Assembly: GCA_002307135.1 (NCBI GenBank)
Contig: DBTQ01000032.1
Span: 11,217 to 75,216, forward strand
Direction of reading: 5' to 3'
DNA length: 64,000 bases
Source of the DNA: Bacteroidetes bacterium UBA1312
GTDB taxonomy: Bacteria > Bacteroidota > Bacteroidia > Chitinophagales > Chitinophagaceae
Shown here: piece after piece, positions 1-9,619 of the stretch
Layout of the letters: each line of letters opens with the position of its first letter
Numbering within the stretch: the stretch's first letter is position 1
Notes under the pieces: model-generated
What the model was told of the DNA's origin: nothing
Database searches by the model: none
Seen by the model: the letters and a program-made list of their open reading frames with translations, nothing else
Program-made: the position numbers and the translations under genes

Positions 1-29
1 TTCTGGCTTTTTTAATGTCCTCTATTTAA

Positions 30-467
30 TTAATCCCACTTTGATTTAGAATTAGTTTTGTCGTCTGTCTTTTTTGATTTGTCGGTAGGGGTTGGTTTGT
101 CATCCCATTTTGATTTAGAATCTTGAGGGGGAGGAGTTGGTGTTACCGTTTTTGTAACTTTTTTTACTGTCTTCTTTGTGCTGGTTGTTGCTTTTTCAGT
201 AGTATGCTTTGCTGCTGCAGCAATTGAGTCTGCTGTGTTTTTTGCTGTAGCTGCTGTGGCGGCCGTCAGCGAATCGGCTTTGGCTTTAGCCATAGCATTA
301 ATGACAGAATCATTTTGAGCTTTCATTTGATCTGTAGCACTGTTTACTTTCGCATTGATAGAAGAGTCAATCTTTGCTTGCGAGTCATCAGTTTTTGTTT
401 CGTTGCCGCCGCAAGATGCAAGTGTCAATAGACCACCCGCAGCAAATAAAAGGATGTGTTTTTTCAT
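30..467 (-). CDS. Small Ala/Lys/Thr-rich lipoprotein, function unknown
   Basis: A 145-residue protein that starts with a lipoprotein signal: Lys at 2-3, a hydrophobic stretch, then a lipobox ending in Cys at about residue 19 (LTLASC). The mature part is low complexity. Its middle (about 25-85) is Ala/Lys/Asp/Ser-rich and probably helical. Its end is Lys/Thr/Pro/Asp-rich and holds two near-identical KSKWD motifs, one of them at the extreme C-terminus. I see no catalytic motif. It is likely anchored in the outer or inner membrane as a spacer or cell-wall-contacting lipoprotein, which is an inference from composition only. The gene stands alone, with 130 bases separating it from the next minus-strand gene upstream. 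I see no TAnnTTTG box before the ATG. Confidence 0.7.
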   Translation of the reverse strand: MKKHILLFAAGGLLTLASCGGNETKTDDSQAKIDSSINAKVNSATDQMKAQNDSVINAMAKAKADSLTAATAATAKNTADSIAAAAKHTTEKATTSTKKTVKKVTKTVTPTPPPQDSKSKWDDKPTPTDKSKKTDDKTNSKSKWD

Positions 468-599
468 ATTGTTTAATTTTGGTGTAAAAATAAATGACTT
501 ATCACAGAAAATGGCAAAGTCGATGCCATAAATTAATATTTTCTGCTACATCTTTGTTAAATTAAAAGAGATATTATATTGGGAATTTACCAACATTCA

Positions 600-2033
600 T
601 TAATACGCACCAATATTAAACGGAATGGTCCAAGGAATATCATCGAGGTTATTGCTCGGAGTCAGATTGGTACCTGCTCTTAATGCTGGGGAGCCATCGG
701 CCAAATGGTAATCCCATTTTGTATAATCCTTAAATTTAGGATCGGTATTAAAAATACAGGCTGTGTTGAATGTGCCCACAGTAAAGGTAGAGCTTGCTTT
801 AATCAGGCAGTTATTGAATGACACATTGTATGCCCAAGTGCTTGCTCCTTTTCGTAGGCAAATAAGTTCATCATTAAGTGTGCCGTAGATAATACAATTG
901 TTGAGTGTCGCATTGAGGTTGGCAGGAATAAAACCAACCTGACTGGTGTCCAAGTAATTGAGCAGAGACATTACCGGATATTGCGAATGAGCTACATACG
1001 CAGTGCCATAGCACACGAAGGTACAATTGTCGAAAGCATAGTTGCCTCCCTGAAAAACGCCCACTGTTTGTGAGCCACAGGTATTGACCAAGCTATTGCG
1101 CATAGTAATACCTCCTCCAAAAGAAAGGATACCATAGCCGATTGAATTTTCGATAATACAGTTATTTATTTTCAATTGGGTGGCATCGGGTACTAAGGGG
1201 TTATTGTCCACCTGTATGGCTGCGGGTTGTACAAATTGACCATTGAGTGCAGTAGAGTTGCCGCAGTTTTTTATTACGGTCCAGTTAAGCTGGCTGTTTT
1301 TACTACTGCTGGTAAAATAAAGTCCGCCCCATTCGCCGGGTAAGTCGAGGTAAGAGAAATAACTACGATCTATCCGGTCACTTTGGAAAATAACGCTATC
1401 TGTTTTAGTCCCGTTAATCTGTAAATTGCCTGCCACAAAAAGCCTTGAATTGGCATGTACATATACACGGCACCCCTTATTAATAGTCAATATTGCACCG
1501 GTATCCACAAGGGCATTATTAATAATCACATAGGGTAATTTACTTGTCCAGGTTTGGGTTTCGAGCGTACTGTCAAAAATGTAATTTGCATTTTGTCCAT
1601 AGGCAATTACAGGTACTGAATAGTCAGTGCCATTGAGTGTAGCAATAAGTTTATCCTCTACAACAAAAGGAGAGGTACTGCTATTGGGGTCAATAGTAAC
1701 AATGCCAAACACATACATGCTATCGTGTGCTGCCATTTCCTGATTTGTAACATTATTTCCGGAGATCCCATTTACATTGAGCTTGAAAGGAGAGTTGGTA
1801 CCTTTTTCTAACCGGACACTGCTCACAATTACTTTCTGATTTTGAGGGTTGTAGATTTTTATTTTATAGGTGGCACTTCCTAAGGAGGTAAAAACAGTAT
1901 CAAATAATAAGGTATCTGCCGAAAACCGTAATTCGCCGCCGGAAGTCAGCAATTGGTTTTTTTTGCAAGATGTGAGCGATGCAAAAAGTACAGCAATAAT
2001 AGAACAAAGGATACCAAACCGAAACAAGCGCAT
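600..2033 (-). CDS. Right-handed beta-helix lipoprotein
   Basis: A lipoprotein of about 477 residues. I start it at 2033, not at the upstream ATG at 2093, because MRLFRFG begins a clean signal peptide with lipobox SLTSCKK. The region at about 30-140 holds an Ig-like stretch (DTLLFDTVFTSLGSATYKIKIYNP) of the kind found in choice-of-anchor domains. From about 170 to 430 it has short repeating strands with Asn ladders (INNCIIENS, LNNCIIYG, FNNCLIKAS), typical of parallel beta-helix proteins. Such folds often bind or cleave polysaccharide, but no catalytic residues can be assigned, and many Bacteroidota members of this type are of unknown role. The product is likely on the cell surface. The next gene (2185) is divergent. 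Confidence 0.75.
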   Translation of the reverse strand: MRLFRFGILCSIIAVLFASLTSCKKNQLLTSGGELRFSADTLLFDTVFTSLGSATYKIKIYNPQNQKVIVSSVRLEKGTNSPFKLNVNGISGNNVTNQEMAAHDSMYVFGIVTIDPNSSTSPFVVEDKLIATLNGTDYSVPVIAYGQNANYIFDSTLETQTWTSKLPYVIINNALVDTGAILTINKGCRVYVHANSRLFVAGNLQINGTKTDSVIFQSDRIDRSYFSYLDLPGEWGGLYFTSSSKNSQLNWTVIKNCGNSTALNGQFVQPAAIQVDNNPLVPDATQLKINNCIIENSIGYGILSFGGGITMRNSLVNTCGSQTVGVFQGGNYAFDNCTFVCYGTAYVAHSQYPVMSLLNYLDTSQVGFIPANLNATLNNCIIYGTLNDELICLRKGASTWAYNVSFNNCLIKASSTFTVGTFNTACIFNTDPKFKDYTKWDYHLADGSPALRAGTNLTPSNNLDDIPWTIPFNIGAY

Positions 2034-2154
2034 AAGTGAGTGTTGATAAATAAGAATGTAAAAATAGTAAGATTTAATTTGTGGAATAAGCATTAAACGA
2101 CATTCCTTACCTTTTTGTTGTGATAAAATATAAAACCATATAATATTTTATTAC

Positions 2155-2162
2155 TATCTTTG
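2155..2162 (+). promoter_or_regulatory. -7 promoter box TATCTTTG
   Basis: This matches the Bacteroidota -7 consensus TAnnTTTG exactly and lies 22 bases before the ATG at 2185. No clear TTTG -33 element sits at the usual 19-21 base distance. Confidence 0.5.
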
Positions 2163-2184
2163 AGTACACAAAAGGATATTCAGT

Positions 2185-2751
2185 ATGAAAAGGCTCGTAT
2201 TATTTTCAAGTATGTCTCTGCTTTTAGCTTGTTGCATTTTTAGCATTTCTTCTTGCAACAAATTGGAGGATTTGGCTCAAATAAATTTCAACCTCAGCAA
2301 TGCGGAGGCTCAATTTACGATACCTGTTATATCTGCTATAGGTACAGCCGATTTGGGTACAGCAACTATTTATATCAATTTGGATAGTATTATTAAAGCG
2401 CAAAATAGTTCATTGAGTGTGAGTAATGTGAAGCAAGTACATATTACTTCTTGCGAGCTTACTTTGCTGAATGGTGATGCAAGTAATAATTTTTCTGCAT
2501 TAGAATCTTGTAGTCTTCAAATGGCATCCAACAACCAACCTACATTTGTTACTGTTGGATCAATAACTGCTAACCCAGACACAGAAGCCGAAACCTTGAC
2601 GATGCCATTGAATAGTACCCTTGAGCTTAAAGACTATTTCTTGAATGCCAATACATTTAGCTACAAGCTATCGGGTACAGCACGCAAAACAACTGCTAAA
2701 GAACTGACTTGTAAAGCTGTATTAAAATACAGTTTGGTAGTAGGTTTATAG
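2185..2751 (+). CDS. Hypothetical lipoprotein
   Basis: 188 residues with a lipoprotein signal peptide: MKRL, a hydrophobic core, and lipobox SISSCNK at about residue 24. The mature part has alternating hydrophobic/polar strands and many Ser/Asn/Thr residues, with two Cys-containing strands (VHITSCELTLL, LESCSLQM) and an LxLKDYFLNANTFSYKLSG segment. This suggests a beta-sandwich exposed on the outer membrane. I do not recognise the family and assign no function. It is preceded by a good TAnnTTTG promoter box and followed by a bidirectional hairpin, so it is probably monocistronic. Confidence 0.7.
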   Translation: MKRLVLFSSMSLLLACCIFSISSCNKLEDLAQINFNLSNAEAQFTIPVISAIGTADLGTATIYINLDSIIKAQNSSLSVSNVKQVHITSCELTLLNGDASNNFSALESCSLQMASNNQPTFVTVGSITANPDTEAETLTMPLNSTLELKDYFLNANTFSYKLSGTARKTTAKELTCKAVLKYSLVVGL

Positions 2752-2777
2752 TCTCCAATTAAAATATTATTTTCTTT

Positions 2778-2813
2778 AAAAAATCCTTCGAGTTATTATT
2801 CGGAGGATTTTTT
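2778..2813. terminator. Bidirectional hairpin terminator
   Basis: A 14-base-pair inverted repeat (arms 2778-2791 and 2800-2813, one G-U pair, 8-base loop), with an A-run on the left arm and a T-run on the right. It lies between two convergent genes and overlaps the last codons of the MutS-like gene. It can serve both strands. Confidence 0.75.
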
Positions 2814-4139
2814 ATTTGTATTATTGAGTATGGCTACAATACCTTCTTTTACTAATATTTTATAACCAATTCTATCGTCTGAAATCCCCGGTTTTAATTG
2901 GTAGCTAAATTCATAATTGCCATCGTGACCCAATGATGTGGTGAAGCAATAAAAGCTAAGTCCTGTATGATGCTCAAAATGATGTGCTACTTCGTGTAGA
3001 TGAGTTGATAGTACCATAATATGATTAGGATGCAATAGCAGGCCTTCTACAATTGCTTTGGTACATTCATAAGCATCATGCACATTAGTTCCTTTGAATA
3101 ATTCGTCCATCAGTACCAGATGTGGTTCATCACTTGCTATTGCCTCGGCAGTGTGTTTTATGCTTTTAACTTCTGCAAAGAAGAAGCTTTCTCCTTTAAT
3201 TAAATCATCTTCAACATGCATATTTGTAATTAATCCTTGCAAAAAACTAATGCGCATACTTGTTGCAGGAACACCCATGCCTAAGTGTGCCAATAGTGCT
3301 GAAATACCCATAGCGCGCATCATGGTCGTTTTGCCGGACATGTTTGCTCCGGTTAGAATCATGAAACTTTTTCCGGCTGAAAAATTTAAATCGTAGTTAA
3401 CTGCCTGAGTCAATAAAGGATGATAGAGTTCTTTAGCATCGAAGCATATTTTGTCTTGTGGTAATAGTTCTGGGAAATGCCAATGGTGCTCTAGGGTAGC
3501 TTGGGCAAGGGAGTGCCAGGTGTCGAGCTGTGCATAACAATCCGTTAGTTTTTGCACATTTGCTTTCATCTCCCTGCGGGCATGAAAACTGAGACGAGCC
3601 AAATCTCGGAATGAAGTTTCTTTATTAATGGCTATAAGCTCAGGCACAAGGCGATGATCTAATGCTATTTCCATTTCCTCAAATACGGTTTTAAGCTTGT
3701 TGGGCAATGCTGTTGGATAGTGCAGTAAAGTTGTAAAGTTTTTACAACCCGTTAGAAAATCGGATAAATGTGAGAGTGAAAATTGTGTAAAAAAATATTC
3801 ATTTCTATTAAAGATTTTTTGAAAAACTTTACCCGAAAAAATTCCAATTCCTCCGGGGTGGCTGGAGTAATTGTCTGCAGATTCATAAAATTTTTCGAGC
3901 ATTACCAATGTACCATTGGTAATAGTATCCGACCAATGTGATGTGTTCCGAGCCCAATATTTTATTACCTCCTGCTGTTCGCAAAGCAGTTCGAAGCTTT
4001 TTGGCGAGTTATAAATTTGACGAATAAGCATAGCTCTGCCGGCAAAAGTATTGCAACGATCGATCAAATTTAGGACGGTGCCATGGGCGTCGTTACCCAT
4101 AAATGACAGGTCTTTGAGTGTTCGTTTATCGCTTTGCAT
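2796..4139 (-). CDS. MutS-related ATPase (domain III/V only)
   Basis: About 447 residues. I chose the ATG at 4139 because MQSDKRTLKDLSF resembles the usual start of this family; another ATG lies nine codons upstream. The N-terminal half is helical (MutS lever/clamp-like). The C-terminal half is the MutS ATPase: Walker A TGANMSGKTT, Walker B VLMDELFKGTN and the following THLHE segment. The mismatch-binding domain I and connector domain II are absent, so it is not a canonical mismatch-recognition MutS. It belongs to the short MutS-like ATPases common in Bacteroidota, of unknown DNA target. It also lacks the Smr nuclease of MutS2. It is divergent from ruvB, 117 bases away, which fits a DNA-metabolism context but is only circumstantial. 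Confidence 0.85.
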   Translation of the reverse strand: MQSDKRTLKDLSFMGNDAHGTVLNLIDRCNTFAGRAMLIRQIYNSPKSFELLCEQQEVIKYWARNTSHWSDTITNGTLVMLEKFYESADNYSSHPGGIGIFSGKVFQKIFNRNEYFFTQFSLSHLSDFLTGCKNFTTLLHYPTALPNKLKTVFEEMEIALDHRLVPELIAINKETSFRDLARLSFHARREMKANVQKLTDCYAQLDTWHSLAQATLEHHWHFPELLPQDKICFDAKELYHPLLTQAVNYDLNFSAGKSFMILTGANMSGKTTMMRAMGISALLAHLGMGVPATSMRISFLQGLITNMHVEDDLIKGESFFFAEVKSIKHTAEAIASDEPHLVLMDELFKGTNVHDAYECTKAIVEGLLLHPNHIMVLSTHLHEVAHHFEHHTGLSFYCFTTSLGHDGNYEFSYQLKPGISDDRIGYKILVKEGIVAILNNTNKKSSE

Positions 4140-4256
4140 AAAAAATAAAATGATGCTTTGTTGCAAAGATGTAATATACGTGTGTATTCCACAAAAGTTT
4201 TGAATTGATTAAGGCAGCTCTTAGTTTGAAATTGACTTATTGAGTATCTTGCAGGC

Positions 4257-5282
4257 ATGGAAAATCCAAATCTGCGTGCTGGGGATAGCAATAATCCCGC
4301 TGATAAAGAATACGAAAATAGTATTCGTCCGCAATCGATTGAAGATTTTGCAGGGCAGCCACAGCTGATTACCAATCTCAAAATATTTGTAAAAGCGGCT
4401 AATCTTAGAGGCGAGGCTTTAGATCATATACTTTTTCATGGCCCTCCTGGTTTGGGTAAAACGACACTTTCCCGGATCGTGGCCAATGAGCTTGGTGCTA
4501 ATATCAAAGAAACGAGTGGACCTGTAATTGAAAAACCTGGCGATCTGGCAGGGCTGCTTATAGCACTTGAGCCGCGTGATGTTCTTTTTATAGATGAAAT
4601 ACATAGGTTGAGTACAGTAGTTGAGGAGTATTTGTATGCAGCAATGGAAGATTTTAGAATAGATATTATGATAGATAGTGGGCCTGCGGCGCGCTCAGTA
4701 CAGATCAATTTGAATCCGTTTACACTTGTTGGTGCTACTACACGTTCCGGTTTACTTACTGCTCCATTATTATCACGCTTTGGTATTAAGTCGCGACTGG
4801 ATTACTATACGGTAGATGTTTTGCAGGGGATTATTTTACGTTCTGCGGGATTGTTGCAGGTGAAAACGACTTCGGATGCTGCAATGGAAATAGCACGTCG
4901 GAGTAGGGGGACACCACGGATAGCTAATGGTTTGTTGCGTCGGATGCGTGATTTCGCGCAGGTGCTGGGCAATGGTGTTATTGATATGGATATTTCGGAA
5001 CATGGTTTGCGTGCACTCAATGTAGATGCTAATGGACTTGATGAAATGGATAATAGAATATTAACGGCATTGATCGATAAATTTAAAGGTGGGCCAACGG
5101 GTATTAGTAATATTGCTACTACTGTGGGTGAAGAATCGGGTACGATAGAAGAGGTATATGAACCATTTTTAATCCAAGAAGGGTACATTATGCGCACGCC
5201 CCGAGGAAGAGAAGCCACGGAAAAGGCATATAAACATTTGAACCGAAGTGGTTGGCGTGGGGATGCAAATACCTTGTTTTAA
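4257..5282 (+). CDS. ruvB: Holliday junction branch migration helicase RuvB
   Basis: 341 residues, the usual length. RuvB is the hexameric AAA+ motor that, with RuvA, drives branch migration at Holliday junctions. Visible motifs are the N-terminal [11 protein letters not shown], Walker [10 protein letters not shown] (about 62-70), Walker [10 protein letters not shown] (about 110-118), sensor 1 in VGATTRSG (about 160), the arginine-finger/sensor region SRFGI, and the C-terminal winged helix ending in the conserved TPRGR segment. It is complete, with a clear ATG start. It is not linked to ruvA or ruvC here. A 13-base-pair hairpin about 115 bases downstream may end its transcript. Confidence 0.98.
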   Translation: MENPNLRAGDSNNPADKEYENSIRPQSIEDFAGQPQLITNLKIFVKAANLRGEALDHILFHGPPGLGKTTLSRIVANELGANIKETSGPVIEKPGDLAGLLIALEPRDVLFIDEIHRLSTVVEEYLYAAMEDFRIDIMIDSGPAARSVQINLNPFTLVGATTRSGLLTAPLLSRFGIKSRLDYYTVDVLQGIILRSAGLLQVKTTSDAAMEIARRSRGTPRIANGLLRRMRDFAQVLGNGVIDMDISEHGLRALNVDANGLDEMDNRILTALIDKFKGGPTGISNIATTVGEESGTIEEVYEPFLIQEGYIMRTPRGREATEKAYKHLNRSGWRGDANTLF

Positions 5283-5397
5283 TAGCAAGCATGTTTTGTA
5301 TAATGTCCAAAAGTGGTAGGCATTTTGACTTCCGTTTGAAATCAAAATGTTAAACAAGTCTTTTTTTGCCCTCAAAAAACTGCACTCTACCCCAAAT

Positions 5398-5441
5398 AAA
5401 AATATTTGTGATGTTCACTCCATAACTTCACAAATATTTTT
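5398..5441. terminator. AT-rich hairpin between ruvB and the T9SS protein gene
   Basis: A perfect 13-base-pair inverted repeat (arms 5398-5410 and 5429-5441) with an 18-base loop and a T-run in the right arm. It could end the ruvB transcript or form a 5' leader structure for the gene starting at 5455. The long loop makes it a weaker terminator than the others in this window. Confidence 0.45.
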
Positions 5442-5454
5442 TACGTTCATAGAT

Positions 5455-8400
5455 ATGAAATCATTTTTTTCGATAAAACACCCCGCTTTATTTAGTAGAT
5501 TACTAAAGCAGTCTTTCCTGTTGTTACTTTTATTGGTTGGGTTTTTCAATAGTCACGCCAACCATATTATTGGAGGAGATCTTTCCTATACTTATACAGG
5601 TACAGGTAATATTTATACCATTAATCTGAATATTTATGGTGATTGTGCTGGTTCTACATTCGGCACGCTAGCTGGTAGTACGCATACGATTAATATATAC
5701 CATGGTACTACACTTTATACATCCGTTACCACAACTGCGTTCGGTAGCGGCACAGAGGTTACTCCGGTTTGCCCGTCCTTATCCGGCTCTACCAGGTGTA
5801 GCAGCGCGAGTAGCACTATACCTGGGATTAAAATATTTAACGCTACAACCACAATTGCTTTAGCGCCATCATCCGATTGGCGTATAGTGTTCAATGGTGA
5901 TTATGGGACAGGTAGCTCAACGGTACTGGGCAGATCTACTGCTATTGGGAATATATCGTCCGGTACAACCTCAATTATTCATCTTGAGGCTACTTTAGAT
6001 AATAGTAGTGGTCAAAATTCATCGCCTGTATTTACTAATACTACACCACCTTATTATTGTATATCTTCAACAATATATAATCCAGCAGCGACAGATGCTG
6101 ATAGAGACTCCCTTAGTTTGGCTTTAGTACCTGTAATAGATGCAACTACAGGATCGGCGGTTACATATAATAGTGGCTATTCTGCCACAGTCCCAATACA
6201 CAGCAGTACCGGCTGTACCCTGAATAGCAGCACAGGTCAGCTTTCGTTTACACCTGATCTTGTACAAATATCTTGTGTGGATTATAAAATATCGGAAATC
6301 AGATCCGGTAAAGTAGTGGGGACAAGTATGCGGGAGATGAATTTTGTCATATTACCCTGTAGTAATAACCCGCCATCTGCTACACCAAGTACTATAGTCG
6401 GAGGTAAGAGCACAGGTACATATACATTGTCAAGTTGTACGGGTACTACATTTTCATTCAACCTTGCTCCTACGGATCCGGAAGGAGATAAAATAACAAT
6501 GAGTGCGAGCGGATTGCCATCTGGTGCTAGTTTTTCTGTTACTGGTAACGGAGGTAGTAGTCCATTGGCTAGTTTCAGTTGGAACACTACAGGTGTTATA
6601 CCAGGTACCTATATTTTCTACATCAATTATAAAGATGATGCATGCCCGTTGAGCTATTCGCAAACAATAGCCTATAGCATTACTATCAATGCAAGCCCTA
6701 TTGCACCAACAGTAGTTACTCCTGTATATTATTGCAATGGAGCAGTGGCAACGGCGCTTACCGCAACGGGTACTAATTTACAATGGTACACATCTGCTAC
6801 GGGTGGAACTGCCAGCACTACTGCACCCATACCCGGCACCAGCACTTCTTCTGTATATTATGTAACTCAAACCTCAGCTCCTTTAGCCGGTACTTGTGAG
6901 AGTCCGAGAGCCAGTATAGCTGTTAATATAAATCCTATACCGTCAGGGCCGACAGCAGCATCTCCAATCTCTTACTGTAAAGGAGCTATCGCTACTGCAC
7001 TGACTGCAACAGGTACGAATTTACAATGGTATGCATCATCAACTGGTGGTGTTGGTACATTGGTTGCCCCAACGCCTGCTACAACCAATGTGGGTACAAC
7101 ACAGTACTATGTGAGTCAAATTGCAACGTTGCCAGGTAGCTGTGAAAGTAATCGCACCGCTATTAATGTTATAGTGGACACTATACCATTGGCTCCTATT
7201 GTTGTTTCTCCAGTCTATCTTTGTCTTGGTGCTCCGGCAGCTACGCCGCTAGCAGCCACCATCTCTACAACTGGATCTAGTTTACTTTGGTACACCGTAG
7301 CTACAGGAGGTGTTGGTAGTTCTATTGCGCCAATTCCTAGCTCTGCTACTGTTGGTAGTACTACTTACTATGTTAGTCAAACCTGTCCAAGTATTGGATT
7401 TGATGGACCAAGGGCTGCAATTAATGCCACAGTGCAACCCTTGCCTGTGGTTAGTTTAAACCCCCTCGGATTAACGGGTTTTGCACTTTGCCGTCACGAT
7501 AGTACAACACTCAATACAGTTGCACCAACAGCTGTTAATTATCAGTGGAGTCGAAATTTGATACCCATATCAGGAGCAACAGCTGCTACACTTAAAGTAG
7601 GAGCTACGGGCACTTATAGTGTAACTGTGCAGGACATTTATGGTTGTACCAACAATCAGTCCGTGACTATGTTCAATGATACATTAGCGTTGCCCACATT
7701 GTCTCCTATAGATATTAAGATATGTGATGGAGTGACCATAATGTTGTATTGTAGCCCTGCTATAACAGGCTATAAATATGAATGGTTTCAAAACAATGTT
7801 GCTGTTGCTTCAGCAGCGACTACTGCCTCAGCAATACCTGTTAATGTAGCTGCTGCATACAAAGTAAGGGTTACAGATATTTACGGTTGTATAGATACGA
7901 CTAATGAGTCTGATGTAAGTACCTACCCGACAATTCTTAAACCGACTATTTTACGATTTGATCCTGTTTTGAAATTAAATAATACTTACAGTTATTATCA
8001 ATGGTACAGAAATAATAAAGCAATAAGCGGAGCTAATTCCATGATTTATACAATGCTGTATGATGGACTTTATTATGCAGAAGTTACGGATGTGAATGGC
8101 TGTTCTAAATATTCTGATACAGTAACAATTGTCAATTTGAGCGTAGCTAATGTTCAGGGTCAACAAAGTGATCTTCGTATTTATCCAAACCCTAGTATGG
8201 GTATAGTAAATATAGAAAGCGCCATAAGTGTAAATGTATCGGTTACAGATTTAGTCGGTCGGGTGGTATTACAGCAGGCTAAAGCAAATGAAGTAGATCT
8301 GAGCAATTTTGCCGATGGTATGTATTTGTTTAGAATTACTGATGAGGCCGGAACAGTAATAAAAATGGAAAAGATAAATAAACAAAGTAGTCAACGATAA
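5455..8400 (+). CDS. Large secreted adhesin-like protein with Ig-like repeats and T9SS sorting domain
   Basis: About 981 residues. The start is placed at 5455, where MKSFFSIKHP opens a signal peptide (LLLLLLVGFFNSHA); the open frame extends 36 codons further upstream without a signal. The mature protein begins with the NHIIGGDLSYTYTG segment common in Bacteroidota gliding/surface proteins. It then has a cadherin/Ig-like region, three tandem Ig-like repeats of about 80 residues (about residues 415-660, each with a Cys-Gly-Ala, LQWY and TGG pattern), and further Ig-like folds. It ends with a type A T9SS sorting domain (IYPNPSMGIVNIES to the end). It is expected to be exported by Sec, moved across the outer membrane by T9SS, and attached to the surface or released. 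No enzyme domain is visible. It is followed by a strong terminator. Confidence 0.9.
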   Translation: MKSFFSIKHPALFSRLLKQSFLLLLLLVGFFNSHANHIIGGDLSYTYTGTGNIYTINLNIYGDCAGSTFGTLAGSTHTINIYHGTTLYTSVTTTAFGSGTEVTPVCPSLSGSTRCSSASSTIPGIKIFNATTTIALAPSSDWRIVFNGDYGTGSSTVLGRSTAIGNISSGTTSIIHLEATLDNSSGQNSSPVFTNTTPPYYCISSTIYNPAATDADRDSLSLALVPVIDATTGSAVTYNSGYSATVPIHSSTGCTLNSSTGQLSFTPDLVQISCVDYKISEIRSGKVVGTSMREMNFVILPCSNNPPSATPSTIVGGKSTGTYTLSSCTGTTFSFNLAPTDPEGDKITMSASGLPSGASFSVTGNGGSSPLASFSWNTTGVIPGTYIFYINYKDDACPLSYSQTIAYSITINASPIAPTVVTPVYYCNGAVATALTATGTNLQWYTSATGGTASTTAPIPGTSTSSVYYVTQTSAPLAGTCESPRASIAVNINPIPSGPTAASPISYCKGAIATALTATGTNLQWYASSTGGVGTLVAPTPATTNVGTTQYYVSQIATLPGSCESNRTAINVIVDTIPLAPIVVSPVYLCLGAPAATPLAATISTTGSSLLWYTVATGGVGSSIAPIPSSATVGSTTYYVSQTCPSIGFDGPRAAINATVQPLPVVSLNPLGLTGFALCRHDSTTLNTVAPTAVNYQWSRNLIPISGATAATLKVGATGTYSVTVQDIYGCTNNQSVTMFNDTLALPTLSPIDIKICDGVTIMLYCSPAITGYKYEWFQNNVAVASAATTASAIPVNVAAAYKVRVTDIYGCIDTTNESDVSTYPTILKPTILRFDPVLKLNNTYSYYQWYRNNKAISGANSMIYTMLYDGLYYAEVTDVNGCSKYSDTVTIVNLSVANVQGQQSDLRIYPNPSMGIVNIESAISVNVSVTDLVGRVVLQQAKANEVDLSNFADGMYLFRITDEAGTVIKMEKINKQSSQR
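6701..7436 (+). repeat. Three tandem Ig-like coding repeats of about 245 bases
   Basis: Three in-frame units begin at about 6701, 6941 and 7187. Each encodes Pro-rich lead, a Tyr/Leu-Cys-x-Gly-Ala turn, a TALTATGTNLQWY-like strand, TGG, and YYV-S/T-Q followed by CES-type spacing. Units 1 and 2 are closest to each other. The third has a short insertion before LLWY. They are diverged at the DNA level, so they are old duplications. Confidence 0.75.
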
Positions 8401-8419
8401 CCTGTGAAATTAGCATTTG

Positions 8420-8458
8420 CAAATGACCTATAAAGAAATTTTCTTTATAGGTCATTTG
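8420..8458. terminator. Bidirectional terminator with 19-bp perfect stem
   Basis: Arms 8420-8438 and 8440-8458 are perfect reverse complements around a single central base, so the real loop is three to five bases. It lies in the 58-base gap between convergent genes and serves both. Confidence 0.85.
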
Positions 8459-9580
8459 TTATTTGACAACTGTGAGCATTTTGTCAATAAAGGTATTCCA
8501 GCTGTATTTCTTTTTTTCGGTTTGAATATTTTCGAGTAGGTCGGGAAGTGAATTGGGTTGATAAAACTTAATGATTGCATCGGCAATAGATGTTGCGTTA
8601 GCTTCAGCAACAAAGCCTACCTTACCATCAGGCACATTTTCTGCAAGCCCACCAACATTTGTTACTATCATAGGTTTTTCAAAGTGATAAGCAATTTGTG
8701 TAATGCCACTTTGTGTTGCGGTACGATAGGGTTGCACGACAAGGTCTGCTGCACTAAAATAATAACTTACTTCGTCGTTAGGGATAAATTCTGTAAAGAG
8801 CTTTACTGATGTTTTTAAATTTAGTTGTTCAATAAGCTCTGTGTAAAATTGCTCATCGCCATAATATTCGCCTGCTATAATTAATTTGATGTTCAAAGCC
8901 TTTATCCTTGTGTCATTCATGGCTTCAAGCAAAAGGTCTAATCCTTTGTATTTTCGGATAAAGCCAAAGAACAAAATATGTTTTTCGTTGGGTACAAGTT
9001 GTAGCTTTTCTATCGCCTTTTCTTTAGGAATCGAAGCACCATAATTGTCGTACAATGGGTGGGGTGTATAAACAGCAGGTTTGTTGCTAAAGGTCTTCAA
9101 GTCATTTAATACCTCTTTGCTCATAGCAACAAAAGCATCTACTGGTTTTAGAAAATATTTAGTAAATGCTATGTCGCCGGGTCTTTTTTCATGCGGGATT
9201 ACATTGTCTAAAATACTGACAACGCGGGTGTGTTTGTTCCCTTTTGCAATACGCAAAATACTCCCAAAACATGGCCCCATAAATGGCAACCAGAATTTCA
9301 CGATAATTAAATCAGGTTTTTCTTTTTTTAAAATTCGCCCTGTTTTCCACCAGCTCAATGGGTTGATTGAATTGATGACCGTTTTAATTTTTAAATGTTT
9401 AGGTGCCGGTTCATCTGTGAATTGAGATTTGCCGGGGAATAAAAAAGAAGGGTATTGGAGTGAAAATGAATAAATGGTTACATCGTGCCCTTGTTCTTGT
9501 AAAAGAGTAGAAAGGCGCTCATTGAATGTAGCTAATCCACCACGTAATGGATGAGCAGAACCTATATAAGCAATTTTCAT
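8459..9580 (-). CDS. Glycosyltransferase family 4 (GT-B fold)
   Basis: 373 residues. The N-terminal domain starts with a glycine-rich loop (PLRGGLATFNERL) typical of GT4 acceptor-side domains. The C-terminal nucleotide-sugar domain shows GFIRKYKGLDLLLEAM (about 215-230) and the E-x7-E-like region around PYRTATQSGITQIAYHFEKP (about 290-310). It would transfer a sugar to a lipid-linked glycan at the cytoplasmic face; donor and acceptor are unknown. It is the last gene of a minus-strand run that makes CDP-glucose derivatives and a heptose-type nucleotide sugar, so its donor may be one of those (inference). The gap to the upstream gene is 39 bases. Confidence 0.9.
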   Translation of the reverse strand: MKIAYIGSAHPLRGGLATFNERLSTLLQEQGHDVTIYSFSLQYPSFLFPGKSQFTDEPAPKHLKIKTVINSINPLSWWKTGRILKKEKPDLIIVKFWLPFMGPCFGSILRIAKGNKHTRVVSILDNVIPHEKRPGDIAFTKYFLKPVDAFVAMSKEVLNDLKTFSNKPAVYTPHPLYDNYGASIPKEKAIEKLQLVPNEKHILFFGFIRKYKGLDLLLEAMNDTRIKALNIKLIIAGEYYGDEQFYTELIEQLNLKTSVKLFTEFIPNDEVSYYFSAADLVVQPYRTATQSGITQIAYHFEKPMIVTNVGGLAENVPDGKVGFVAEANATSIADAIIKFYQPNSLPDLLENIQTEKKKYSWNTFIDKMLTVVK

Positions 9581-9619
9581 TTTTCAGGTTATTAATTCAG
9601 AGAATGGTTAGACTATAAC

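Noticed and set aside
3094..3396. Open frame antisense to the MutS-like gene
   Set aside because: It overlaps the conserved ATPase motifs on the other strand and has no features of its own.
4805..5218. Long open frame antisense to ruvB
   Set aside because: It is a reading-frame shadow of a conserved gene; its Ser/Pro/Leu composition is what the reverse of ruvB gives, and it has no promoter or family features.
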